32,135 nt of DNA from CAZYQW01 sp964649825 (GTDB lineage: Bacteria > Planctomycetota > B15-G4 > JADJEK01), in the NCBI GenBank assembly GCA_964649825.1, contig CAZYQW010000114.1, positions 1 to 32,135 on the forward strand. The letters run 5' to 3'. Position 1 is the stretch's first letter. Every line of letters starts with the position of its first letter. The notes beneath the pieces were generated by a model. The model was not told where the DNA came from and did not search any database. It worked only from the letters and a program-made list of their open reading frames with translations. This document shows, piece by piece, positions 7,904-16,119 of this stretch. A program made the translations under genes and the position numbers.

Positions 7904-8253
7904 TCACTCCGGCTGCATCGGCGCCGAGGTCGGTGGCGTCTCGGGCGCCCCGGGCAGCCCGCCCGTGTCCGGGGAGCCTCGGGGAGCGACACGCCGTTCC
8001 TTGCCAGCGCGCGAACCGTCGGCCACGATCGCGCGCAGCGTCGGAAGGGACGACGGATACTCGCGCTGGAGAAACTCGACGAGCTTCTCCCGCACGTGGC
8101 ATCGGAGGTCCCACGCCGTCGGCGAGTCGGACGCGCTGACGAGCGCGCGGAGCGGCTGCGGCGGGCCCTCGCGACCGATCTCTTCGTTGCAGGATCCTCG
8201 CCGTACAGGCAGTACGCCTGCGGTCCTGCGCCTCGATCTCGGTCGCGATGACC
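7904..8253 (-). pseudogene. Decayed 3' end of an MscS-like channel gene
   Basis: Reading the minus strand, one frame from about 8190 to a stop at 7904 gives a peptide with PLRALVSASDSPTAWDLRC and VREKLVEFLQREYPSSLP. I recognise this style as the C-terminal cytoplasmic end of mechanosensitive ion channels. Upstream, the frame that looks most protein-like changes (MAMVIATEIEAQDRR lies in another frame), so at least one frameshift is likely. No transmembrane part remains. It occupies most of the 7844-8293 gap between the protease and the next secreted protein, and nothing else is seen there. The family call is moderate; the decayed state is clearer. Confidence 0.45.
8153..8253. repeat. Copy 2 of the ~100-bp direct repeat
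   Basis: This copy matches 126-229 in the same orientation. It continues into the MscS-like remnant on its left side, so it is probably the source and the window-edge copy the derivative. Confidence 0.8.
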
Positions 8254-8293
8254 ATCGCCATCGCCTGGACCTCCACCGAACGCGGACCTGACC

Positions 8294-9118
8294 CTACAGC
8301 TTGCAGACCCGCACGCGAAGCCCGGTGCTCGCCGCGATGCCGCCGTCGGACCCGGGATCGCCCACCAGCGTCTGCATCCAAACGATCACGCCCTCGAGCG
8401 AGGGGATGTTCGGTACCGGGGCGTACAGCAGCTTGGACCCCGATCCGGGTGAGCCGGCCGGACCGCCGAGGAAGAACGGCGACACCGCGTGGGGGCCGGC
8501 GAGGTCGACCAGCACGGTCCCGAACGGCGCGTCGAGAGCGGCGGGCGCGACGGCGCCGATGAGCAGCGCCGGCGCCGCGCCGACGCCGCCGATGATCGTG
8601 ATGTGGAAGTTGGAGTTCCCCAGCCACGAGCTACCGTAGGCGGTCGACATCTCCGGCGCGTAGCCGCCGGTGCCAGGGTCCTCCGGTCCGTATTGGAGCG
8701 CGCAGTCTCCGACCTCGATCTCCGGACAGAGCGAGACCGGCGTCGACCCCGTCGCCTGGATCACGAACGCGTAGTCGGCGGCGCCGACCGGCTGGCCGGC
8801 GTCGTCCGTCTGGTCCCACGTCTGCGAGACGCTCATGCCCGGCGGCAACGTCACCGGCGACGGCGCGCAGATCGAGACCCGGACGGCCGGAAGCGCGCAG
8901 CTGAACGCATGCACTGATTGGAACACGCAACCGTTCGGCAGGACGTACGTGCACGACGGGCTGTCGTTCCGGAGCGTCACGGTAATGGGCTCGCCGGGGT
9001 TCGCGGCGGGCGGTGAGAAACTGACGGAGAGGCCGTCTCCATCGCACTGCGCACGGCTCGTGGACGCAAGGCACAGCAGGCCGCCCGTCGCGAGGAGAAG
9101 GGAAGTCGTGATGCGCAT
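8294..9118 (-). CDS. Secreted protein with BsuPI-like domain
   Basis: The product is 274 residues from ATG 9118, which has CGGAG eight bases upstream; the longer open frame has no supporting site. Residues 1-23 form a signal peptide ending SRAQ. Residues about 27-135 resemble the immunoglobulin-like BsuPI fold (first seen in a Bacillus intracellular proteinase inhibitor): LSVSFSPPAANPGEPITVTL, a central VFQSVHAFS strand, LPPGMSVSQTWDQTD and YAFVIQATG. Several cysteines suggest disulfides. The second half is a beta-rich tail with a final ASTGLRVRVCKL, comparable to the C-terminal module of the protein at 340-1254. A neighbouring secreted protease at 6539 raises the possibility of a linked inhibitor, but that is speculation. 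Confidence 0.75.
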   Translation of the reverse strand: MRITTSLLLATGGLLCLASTSRAQCDGDGLSVSFSPPAANPGEPITVTLRNDSPSCTYVLPNGCVFQSVHAFSCALPAVRVSICAPSPVTLPPGMSVSQTWDQTDDAGQPVGAADYAFVIQATGSTPVSLCPEIEVGDCALQYGPEDPGTGGYAPEMSTAYGSSWLGNSNFHITIIGGVGAAPALLIGAVAPAALDAPFGTVLVDLAGPHAVSPFFLGGPAGSPGSGSKLLYAPVPNIPSLEGVIVWMQTLVGDPGSDGGIAASTGLRVRVCKL

Positions 9119-9300
9119 GAGCTGACTCCGGGTGGTTCGGAATGTGGCACGTCGACGACCGGCCGCGGCAACCGCGCCGATCAACGCGCCCGATGGGACT
9201 GCAACCCGCGTTCCAGTTTCGATTCGTTCGATCGACGCCTCCGGCGACGCGGCGGCCCCGCCGAGCGACGTTCCGCCGACGAATGTACAATCTCGCCCGC

Positions 9301-10032
9301 TCAACGTCCGTCCGCCATTCCATCGCGAGGCGCGATCCGGTACGTGATCGTGACGGATGCCTGCACTTGGATTCGTCCGGGCTCGACCGGCGTGTCCGCG
9401 CGGAACGCGACCGGCCGGTGCGCCGGGAAGAGGCTCTCCCCTCCCTCGACGACGTGCAGGACCTCGAGCAGCCGCACCCCCGCGCCGTCCGCCAGCGCCT
9501 CCGCCTTCAGGCGTGCCCGCCGCGCGGCGAGTCGCAGGGTCTCCGCACGCTCCGGCGTGTCGTCGCGCCGCTCGAACGAGATGCTCTCGACCTGGTTCGC
9601 GCCCGCCCCGATCGCGACGTCGATCATCTCGCCGATCGACGTCGGGTCGTCCACGCGGATCTGCACCGTGTTGTTGGCCCGATACGCCACGATCCTCGGG
9701 CTCGGGTCGTCCCCCGGCTCCGTCCGGCGATCGGAGTCCGGCTCGACCGAGGTTCCCGTCGTTTGCACCCCCGCCTCCGGGACTCCCGCCTGACGGAGCG
9801 CGGCGATCACCTGCTGCATCGTCGCGTTGACCTGCACCTGGGCCGACGCTGCATCCGACGCGTGCGCGGTGGCCCCGAGCCGCAGCACGGCCAGATCAGG
9901 CTCGATGGAGATCTCCGCGTCTCCTCGCACCGTCAATGACGGCGGCGGCTCCGTCGGCTCGGTCCCTCGCATCGCCGCCCATGCGCCGGCGATCGCCATC
10001 GCCGCCACCATCCGCGCGTTCGACGTCCTCAT
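9301..10032 (-). CDS. SIMPL-domain (DUF541) periplasmic protein
   Basis: The product is 243 residues. The ATG at 10032 has a very good GGAGG site five bases upstream. An N-terminal hydrophobic stretch (residues ~8-20) is a signal peptide or anchor. The SIMPL pattern follows: SLTVRGDAEISIEPDLAVLRLG, then helices with MQQVIAALRQAGVPEAGVQT, YRANNTVQIRVDD, and the late helix ETLRLAARRARLKAEALADG ahead of LLEVLHV and a closing beta strand. Such proteins are secreted or periplasmic and form oligomers in some bacteria; their biochemical role is poorly known. It is followed by the BsuPI-like gene 183 bases downstream on the same strand. Confidence in the family is high. Confidence 0.88.
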   Translation of the reverse strand: MRTSNARMVAAMAIAGAWAAMRGTEPTEPPPSLTVRGDAEISIEPDLAVLRLGATAHASDAASAQVQVNATMQQVIAALRQAGVPEAGVQTTGTSVEPDSDRRTEPGDDPSPRIVAYRANNTVQIRVDDPTSIGEMIDVAIGAGANQVESISFERRDDTPERAETLRLAARRARLKAEALADGAGVRLLEVLHVVEGGESLFPAHRPVAFRADTPVEPGRIQVQASVTITYRIAPRDGMADGR

Positions 10033-10449
10033 GACGACCTCCGTGACACAGGTGGTTCGAATGACGCCTCGTTTCGCAACCGCCGTTCCGACCGACCCGA
10101 TGGAGAAACGCGCGCCCACGGCGGGGTTGGAAGAGCGAGTCCACACGATCGACGATCGCGTCGACGGATGGACCAGGTCGGTCGGACGAAGCTCGGACAC
10201 GTCGCGAGAATCCGCCCCCCGATGAACATCCGTGATGCGCGCCTCGTGGACGTCAGGCTATGCTCCGGCCCGCGCGTGCGCCGGCCAATGCGTGCACAGG
10301 GTCGCCGCGTCGATACCGGCCCGAATGATCGCAGTCTCCGCTCGATCAATGAGGGCTCGGGTATTCCGTGCGATTGTGCACCCTGGACGCTATCCCTGTA
10401 ACCGTGTTTGCTCCTCACCCCTTCCGATCGACATGTCACCCCGGATCCA
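10033..10449. other. Divergent intergenic region
   Basis: This gap separates the divergent SIMPL and AT-hook genes and must hold promoters for both. I see no gene. The ~60 bases before 10450 resemble those before the first AT-hook gene at 3421: shared blocks include GCTAT at nearly equal distance from the ATG, a pyrimidine-rich ACCCC stretch, and GGATC directly before the start. Confidence 0.5.
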
Positions 10450-10962
10450 ATGCAACTATTGGACAATCCTCAGACCCACGAGGCAATCGACAACATGGCA
10501 GCTCCCCGCACGAACAGACCCGGTGGACCGAACCCGACGATGGACTTCCTCGTTGACTTCATGAGGAACAACCCGAGCGCCGCGTACGCCGATGCGGCGG
10601 CCGCCGCAAAGAGCGCGCGGAAGTCGATCTATCCGATCATGTGGGGTCGCGCTCAAGTCATGCTCGGTCGCGTGAAGCAGAAGCCGCGCGGACAAGGGAA
10701 GATGGCGCTGGCGACGAGGGCAGCGGCCCGCGAGAGCGCCACGACCACCTTGTCGCAAGACTCGGCGACTACACCGCCGGTCAAGCGCGGACCGGGACGT
10801 CCGCCGAAGGCTCGAGTCGCGACGTCGTCGATGAACGAGATCTCGGTCCCCGTCGAGCCGGCGGATGTGAACCAGGTCAGTTCGCTGGTCGCGGCCCTGA
10901 ACGACGGCGGCCGGGCGATGCTGCGTTACGACGGCGGCGGTTGGGAGTTCACGGTGGCGTGA
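10450..10962 (+). CDS. AT-hook DNA-binding protein, paralogue 2
   Basis: The product is 170 residues from ATG 10450, or 155 from ATG 10495. It has the same layout as the protein at 3421-3954: conserved NPTMDFLVDFMRNNPS, YADAAAAAKSARKS, IYPIMWGRAQVMLGRVKQKPR, a variable linker with the AT-hook core KRGPGRPPKAR, and the C-terminal VAALNDGGRAMLRYDGGGW. Identity is highest in the IYPIMWGRAQVMLG block, which is unchanged between copies, pointing to a functional core. GAGG lies 11 bases before ATG 10495, whereas ATG 10450 has no clear site, so the true start is uncertain. A nucleoid or transcription role is inferred from the AT-hook. Confidence 0.75.
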   Translation: MQLLDNPQTHEAIDNMAAPRTNRPGGPNPTMDFLVDFMRNNPSAAYADAAAAAKSARKSIYPIMWGRAQVMLGRVKQKPRGQGKMALATRAAARESATTTLSQDSATTPPVKRGPGRPPKARVATSSMNEISVPVEPADVNQVSSLVAALNDGGRAMLRYDGGGWEFTVA

Positions 10963-11002
10963 CCGGTCACACGCGCGTGCCGCCGCGCGATGCCTGCGAT
11001 CC

Positions 11003-11080
11003 CTACGAGGGCCCGCGGGTCGCGACGAGGGCGGTGAGCAGGACGGCAACGAGCAACAGGATGCCCCCCCCCCCCTGCAT
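11003..11080 (-). CDS. Possible 25-residue membrane microprotein with a G-tract
   Basis: An ATG at 11080 opens a 25-codon frame. It begins Met-Gln, then reads a run of 12 G (11064-11075) as glycines, then a hydrophobic helix ILLLVAVLLTALVA and the end TRGPS. The helix length fits one membrane span. A homopolymer of this length is prone to slippage, which would shift the helix out of frame. No good ribosome site is visible, and it may instead be a broken gene end or chance. It lies just downstream of the kinase-TPR gene. Confidence 0.25.
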   Translation of the reverse strand: MQGGGGILLLVAVLLTALVATRGPS

Positions 11081-11177
11081 CGCGCGACCTCGGTCTACGG
11101 TCGACGACGGTCGACGACGGGGTCTCTCGGGGATCTCGCCCGGACGACGCTCGAGCAACGAGCGCCTGGTAAGGCGG

Positions 11178-13865
11178 TCACCGCTCCTGCGCCATCAGCG
11201 CCTCCCGTGCCCAACCCCGCCGCGGGTCGGAGGCGTCGAGGGTCCGGTCGAAGATCTCGCTGGCCTCGACGAGAAACGGCATCGCCTCGTCGTGCCTCTC
11301 CAACTCCCGCAGCAGGCTGCCGAGCGAGAGCAGCGTCTCGCCGATCTTCGGGTCGCCGGCCGGAAGCGACGTGCGGCGCAGGGCGAGGGAGGTCCGAAAG
11401 CGCTCCACCGCCTCCTCCCACCGGCCGGCGTAACCGAGGCCGTTCGCGATCTCGTTGTAGGCCTGCAGCGTGTCCGGATGCTCGCGACCGAGACGCGCCC
11501 GGAAGGTCTCGTAGGCCTTCTCGTAGTGCGCGGCATACGCGATGTAGTCGCCCTGCTCGGCGAGGATCCGCGCGAGGGCGCAGGTGTCGTAGGCCACGAC
11601 CACGCTCGCCTCGCCGTAGACGGCGCGGCCGATCGCGAGCGCCTCGTCCACCGCCGACCGTGCACCGGGGACGTCCCCCGCCGCGAGGCGAGCACTCGAG
11701 AGCTTGGTCAGCGCGGCCGCCAGGCGGGGATGGCCGTCCCCGAGGCCGGCGCGCGTGATCCGACAGGACTCCTCCAACTGAGCCAGACCCTCGTCGACGC
11801 TCCCCCGCCGGACGAGCGCCTCGCCGAGGGTGTTCAGGTGCGGCGCGAGGGGCGAGCTCGCGCCGTACTCGACGCGCGCGACCGCGACGGCCCGACGCGC
11901 CAGGTCCTCGGCCTCCTCGCCCCGTCCGAGCGCGAGCAGCACCTCGGCGTGCCGCGTGCGCGCGTCCATCACCCAAGGGTGCGAATCCGCGAGCCGCTCC
12001 TCGAGCGCCGTTCGCGCCCGCCGCAGGCGCGCCTCGCCGCTTGCGTGCTCGCCGGCGGTGGCGAGGGCGAAGCCGAGCAGCACGCCGGTCCGAATCGCGG
12101 TGAGGCTGTCCGCGCCCCGCCGGCGCTCCTGGACCTCGAGCGCGTGCCGCAGGTCGGCCACCGCGTCCGCCGGCCGCTGCTGTTCCAGGCGGAGGCTGGC
12201 CTGCACCACCCGGACCGCGGCGGCGTGAAGACCGTCGGCCGGACCACGCCGGGTGCAAAGACCGAGCGTCTCGCTCAACATCGGGCCGGCGACATCCGGC
12301 CGGCCGAGCGCGATCAGCACGTTGGCCCGATCGGTCAGAACCTCGATCAAGTCGTCGGCCGCGTCGTCGGTTTGGCGCCGCAGCACGACCTCCGCTCGGG
12401 CGAACTCCGCCTCGGCGCGCGCGAGGTCGCCCCGCAGGCCGATCACTTTCGCAAGTCGCCGGCGGCACCTCGCCACGTCCGGGGCATCGTCGCCGAGCAC
12501 CGCGCGTCGGATCTCCAGCGCCCGCTCGAAGTGGGACGCGGCCGGTGTGTAGCGGCCCAGGGTCAGGAACACGTCGCCGCAAGCCACGTGCATGGTCGCG
12601 CGGGCGAGGGGTCGATCTCTCGCCGTCTCGTCGATCCGCGTCGCGGCGGCCTCGAACGCCGCGGTCGGTCCCTCCGCCTCCGGACCAAAGGAGGGCAGCA
12701 CCACGTCGAAGAGCAAGCCGAGGATCGCTCGGGACTCCTCGTGGTGCTCCTCGGCACGGCGCCGCTCGGCCTCCACCGCGTCGCGTTCTCGGGCGAGCGT
12801 CCGCGCCTGCCACGACGTGTGGGCGCCGAAGACGGCGAGCAGCACGACCGCGCCGGCGGCCAGGCCGATTGCGAGCCGGTGCTGCCGCGCGAGCACGCGC
12901 AGGCGGTAGGGCAGGGTCGGCGGGTGCGCAAGCACACCTTCACCCTGACGCCAGCGCCTCAGGTCCTCCATCAGTGCATCGACCGAGGAGTAGCGGCGCT
13001 CCGGGTCGGTCGCGATCGCGGTGAGCAGCACCGCTTCCAGTTCGCTTCCGAGCGCCTGCCACGGCCGGCGGAGCTCCGCGTCCTCCACGTCCCGCGTTCC
13101 AGCGCCGTCCGGTCGTGGAACGGGCGGCGGCAGCTCCCCGGTCAGCGCCTCGACGAGCAGGACCCCGAGCGCGTAGACGTCGGCCCGCGCGTCGTAGGAA
13201 CTGGAGTCGCGCTGCACCTCGGGCGCCGCGTAGCGAGGCGTGCCGAGGAACTGCGCGCTGCGCGTCAGCCGGTCGTCCCCGTGGGTGCGCTTGGCCAGTC
13301 CGAAGTCGAGGATGCGCGGCCGGCCGTCCCGGCCGACCAGGATGTTCGACGGCTTGAGGTCACGATGGAGGATGCCGCGCTGATGCGCGTGGCGCACGCC
13401 GGCGCAAAGCTCCAGGAAGAGGTCCACGACCGTGGAGGTCGAGTCCTGGTCGCGCGCCCACTCGTCGAGCGGCACGCCGTCCACCCACTCCATGGCGAGC
13501 AGCGGCTGGCCGTCGACCAGCTCGAAGCCGAAGACGGTGATCACGCTTTGGTGGTCGAGCGCCGCGGCGACCTCGACCTCACGGCGAAAGCGTTCATTGG
13601 CGGAGGCGCCGGCCAGGCTGCCCGCGAGCAAGCGCTTCAGCGCGATGATCCGCTGCGTGCCCGCCTGCCGCGCGCGGTACACCACGCCTTGGCCGCCGCG
13701 GCCGACTTCTTCCAGCAGCTCGTACTCCCCGATGCGGCCGAGCCCGAGCGGGTGCTCCGCCTCGCGCAGGAGATCGATCCATTGGTGTCTCGCGTCGCGG
13801 AAGCCGAAGGCCTCGAGGAGGTCGCGCTCGACGGCGTCCGGCGGCTCGCGGTCAGGTACGACCAA
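11178..13865 (-). CDS. Ser/Thr protein kinase with membrane helix and TPR region
   Basis: An 895-residue transmembrane kinase. The TTG start at 13865 overlaps the sigma-factor stop by 14 bases and has GAGGAGG nine bases upstream, so the two are probably translationally coupled. The kinase domain (about 46-305) has glycine loop GRGGQG (55-60), Lys77 in IALKRL, HRDLKPSN (167-174), DFG (187-189) and AAPE (213-216). All key residues are present, so it should be active. A membrane helix spans about 331-350. The rest (~360-890) is helical with repeated TPR-type pairs, for example ALEIRRAVLGDD, ALEVQERRRG and ALAIGRAVYGE, ending in a short tail. Kinase, membrane helix and TPRs next to an ECF sigma factor is a common planctomycete signalling layout. 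A piece of this gene (12179-12237) is duplicated at 18262. Confidence 0.93.
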   Translation of the reverse strand: MVVPDREPPDAVERDLLEAFGFRDARHQWIDLLREAEHPLGLGRIGEYELLEEVGRGGQGVVYRARQAGTQRIIALKRLLAGSLAGASANERFRREVEVAAALDHQSVITVFGFELVDGQPLLAMEWVDGVPLDEWARDQDSTSTVVDLFLELCAGVRHAHQRGILHRDLKPSNILVGRDGRPRILDFGLAKRTHGDDRLTRSAQFLGTPRYAAPEVQRDSSSYDARADVYALGVLLVEALTGELPPPVPRPDGAGTRDVEDAELRRPWQALGSELEAVLLTAIATDPERRYSSVDALMEDLRRWRQGEGVLAHPPTLPYRLRVLARQHRLAIGLAAGAVVLLAVFGAHTSWQARTLARERDAVEAERRRAEEHHEESRAILGLLFDVVLPSFGPEAEGPTAAFEAAATRIDETARDRPLARATMHVACGDVFLTLGRYTPAASHFERALEIRRAVLGDDAPDVARCRRRLAKVIGLRGDLARAEAEFARAEVVLRRQTDDAADDLIEVLTDRANVLIALGRPDVAGPMLSETLGLCTRRGPADGLHAAAVRVVQASLRLEQQRPADAVADLRHALEVQERRRGADSLTAIRTGVLLGFALATAGEHASGEARLRRARTALEERLADSHPWVMDARTRHAEVLLALGRGEEAEDLARRAVAVARVEYGASSPLAPHLNTLGEALVRRGSVDEGLAQLEESCRITRAGLGDGHPRLAAALTKLSSARLAAGDVPGARSAVDEALAIGRAVYGEASVVVAYDTCALARILAEQGDYIAYAAHYEKAYETFRARLGREHPDTLQAYNEIANGLGYAGRWEEAVERFRTSLALRRTSLPAGDPKIGETLLSLGSLLRELERHDEAMPFLVEASEIFDRTLDASDPRRGWAREALMAQER

Positions 13866-14439
13866 CGGGGGAGTCCTCCTCGCGGATCTGCATCAGGACA
13901 CGTTCCTCGAGACGACGCGACACGCGCTGCCGGATCTTGTAGACCCCCTCCACCGACAGGCGGAGCCGCGCGGCCGCGCGCTCGGCGTCCTCCCCGGCGA
14001 GCAATGCATCGATCACGGCGACGTGGAGCGGATCGTGACGCTCGCGCAGCCAGCGCATGGCGCGACGTAGATGGTGCATACGCCACTCGCGCTCCCAGCG
14101 GCGCTCCAGATCGCTGCTCCGATCACCGACCGAGTCGGCGCGCAGATCGACGGCCCACGGCGGGGGGCGACGGAAGAAGCGGGCCACCTCGTTGCGAACC
14201 GCGCGACCCACGTAGTCGCGAAAGCGGCCGCGTCGCGGGTCGTAGGCGAAGCCCTCGATGGAGCGTGACAGGGACATCATCACCATCTGATGCACGTCCT
14301 CGGCGTCCGCCTGCTGCAGGCCGCAACCGCGGGCGCAGCGAACGATGAGCTCACGGTAGCTCGCGTCGAACTCACACCAGGCCGAGTCGTCCTCGGTATC
14401 GCGGAGCCGCTCGAGCAGGGAGATCCGAGTGCTGATCAT
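13852..14439 (-). CDS. ECF-family RNA polymerase sigma factor
   Basis: The product is 195 residues from ATG 14439. Region 2 is visible as WCEFDASYRELIVRCARGCGL, then the ADAEDVHQMVMMSL segment, then FRDYVGRAVRNEVARFFRR. Region 4 is a helix-turn-helix: HVAVIDALLAGEDAERAAARL followed by SVEGVYKIRQRVSRRL. No region 1 or 3 is present, as expected for ECF factors. It directs polymerase to a small set of promoters, probably under control of the overlapping downstream kinase; in related pairs the kinase phosphorylates or otherwise gates the sigma factor. No anti-sigma gene is seen. The beta-helix gene ends 111 bases upstream on the same strand. Confidence 0.9.
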   Translation of the reverse strand: MISTRISLLERLRDTEDDSAWCEFDASYRELIVRCARGCGLQQADAEDVHQMVMMSLSRSIEGFAYDPRRGRFRDYVGRAVRNEVARFFRRPPPWAVDLRADSVGDRSSDLERRWEREWRMHHLRRAMRWLRERHDPLHVAVIDALLAGEDAERAAARLRLSVEGVYKIRQRVSRRLEERVLMQIREEDSPVGRT

Positions 14440-14550
14440 CGCGCCGGGCCGAGCCCGTCTCCTCCATCGCGTTCGGGACGATGAAGAGAACGGCTCGGAC
14501 CCGGACGAGGGGCCGACGATTCGCCGAACGGTCGCCGCGGCGCCAGCCGA

Positions 14551-15870
14551 TCAGCCGCCCCCGACGATCGTCACCAACGACGGACTGGTCAGGATCCCGA
14601 AGCCGCCCGCACCCGCCACCACGCCTTGGTCCACGAGGTCGAGTCCCTCGCAGCCGGTCGGCAGACCGTTCGAGGGGATCACGAACGTGAAGCTGCGCGT
14701 GCCCTGCGCGTCGAGCACGCCCAGGGGAATGAACAGCGCGGCGCCCGCGCCGCTGAGGAAGCCGAGCGGGGTGTAGACGCCGAGAACGCCGGGGAAGATC
14801 AGGAGGGCCGCGAACTCGCCGGGCTCGCCGTCGACGGTGAGCGTCCCCGGCTGGCCCTGGTACGCGGGGGACGTCATGTTGAGGCTCCGCGCGCTGTCGC
14901 TCAACGGCAGGAAGGTGCCGGCGCCGACGACGACGTCCACGCCGTCGACGGGGCTCATGGCGCAGCCGGCCGGGTTCGACCCGGCGAGGCCGCCCGTGAT
15001 CGCCGAGTCGCGGACGCGCACGACGCCGCCGTTGAGGACGAGCCCGTCGCCGGCGTCGCCGCCGGTGTGCGCGCAACCCGTCGTCCCGGCGACTCCGGCG
15101 CCCCCCGCACCCCCGGCGACGCTGCAGCCGGAAAGGTAGAGATCGCCGCCGCTGACCTGGACCCCCGGTCCACCGGTGCCCGCGAACAGTCTCTGGGTCA
15201 GGAGCGCGACGGCGTCCGTGCCGCCGCCGCCCAGCACCGAGCTGTCGTATGCGCCCACCTTGGAGCCGGCGCAACGCAGGCCCGCGAAGCCCGGCGCGCC
15301 GGTCGAGAGGCCGTCGCCGATCCCGGCGCCGCCGATCAGGGTGCAGCGAACGATCGTCACCGCGGCGCAGTTCGTCGCGTCCACCGCCTCGGTGAGGACC
15401 CCGAACGCCGGGACGTTCTGATCGACGAGGCAGTCCTCGATCAGAACCGGGCCGAGGTTGTCGTCGAGGGCGACGAGGACGCCCGCACCGACGAGGATCG
15501 GCGCCAGGATGTCGAAGCCTCGTACCACGACGCGCTGCGACGCCGTGAGGTTGGCGACCCTCAAACCCCGGATGCGCGGCCCGTTCCCGATCACGTCGCG
15601 TTCTCCGAGGAGCGTGATCGACCGCTGCGAAAGGTCGACGGCCGCACTCTCCGCGATCGATGTCGCCACCACGACGACGTCGCCGTCGGCCGCGGCGGCG
15701 AGGGCGGCTCCGATCGTGGCGAAGGTGCCCGGGGCACCTCCGGACTCGACCCGATGCACCTGACCCGCCGCCGCGGCCTCTCCGCCGAGGACGACGCCCA
15801 GGAGCAGGAACGACGTGGCGACGGCGCGACCGTCGCGAACGAGCCGCGACGTGGTTTCAAAGGCCCGCAT
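14551..15870 (-). CDS. Secreted right-handed beta-helix protein
   Basis: The product is 439 residues from ATG 15870, with AGGAGG five bases upstream. A signal peptide (about 1-35) with a VATSFLLLGVVLGG core ends near AAAAGQ. Next comes the opening typical of pectate-lyase-like parallel beta-helices: GTFATIGAALAAAADGDVVVV, then repeated short strands with turns (SITLLGERD, VVVRGFDILA, VLIEDCLVDQ, VTIVRCTLIGG, LYLSGCSVAGG, VRVRDSAITGG). The central coils are glycine-rich and cysteine-bearing. The C-terminal ~100 residues form a module like those of the other secreted proteins. No catalytic residues can be assigned, so it could bind or cleave polysaccharide, or be structural. Part of this gene (15391-15436) is duplicated near 18319. 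Confidence 0.85.
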   Translation of the reverse strand: MRAFETTSRLVRDGRAVATSFLLLGVVLGGEAAAAGQVHRVESGGAPGTFATIGAALAAAADGDVVVVATSIAESAAVDLSQRSITLLGERDVIGNGPRIRGLRVANLTASQRVVVRGFDILAPILVGAGVLVALDDNLGPVLIEDCLVDQNVPAFGVLTEAVDATNCAAVTIVRCTLIGGAGIGDGLSTGAPGFAGLRCAGSKVGAYDSSVLGGGGTDAVALLTQRLFAGTGGPGVQVSGGDLYLSGCSVAGGAGGAGVAGTTGCAHTGGDAGDGLVLNGGVVRVRDSAITGGLAGSNPAGCAMSPVDGVDVVVGAGTFLPLSDSARSLNMTSPAYQGQPGTLTVDGEPGEFAALLIFPGVLGVYTPLGFLSGAGAALFIPLGVLDAQGTRSFTFVIPSNGLPTGCEGLDLVDQGVVAGAGGFGILTSPSLVTIVGGG

Positions 15871-16058
15871 GGGCACCTCCTCTCGATGTGAGGGCCGAAG
15901 TAGGTGACTCGCGCACCGCACTGGACAAGTTTTTCAGAATCTCTGCGGCACGTTCGGCCGTGCCGGGATCCACGACCTCGTCGAGATCGACGTCGCCGGT
16001 CCACGGGCGACGTCGGGGTTTCCCGGCGGACCTGCGCGCCGCCGGCCACGCGGCGGGG

Positions 16059-16087
16059 TTGACGTTTCCGAACTTGTCTTGATACGA
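16059..16087 (+). promoter_or_regulatory. Sigma-70-like promoter
   Basis: TTGACG (16059-16064), a 17-base spacer, and ATACGA (16082-16087) form a plausible -35/-10 pair. The start codon of the next gene lies 33 bases further, behind a GGAG site. The -35 is strong and the -10 only fair. Confidence 0.45.
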
Positions 16088-16119
16088 CGGGACGCCCCCA
16101 CGGCCCCGGAGTCCGAACG

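Noticed and set aside
10374..10402. A sigma-70-like promoter TTGTGC-17-TGTAAC before the second AT-hook gene
   Set aside because: The matching positions before the first paralogue do not keep the -10 spacing, so the pair does not support it.
10641..14348. A 1235-residue plus-strand open frame
   Set aside because: It is antisense to the kinase-TPR and sigma-factor genes, Arg/Ala-rich and without any domain: a by-product of high GC content.
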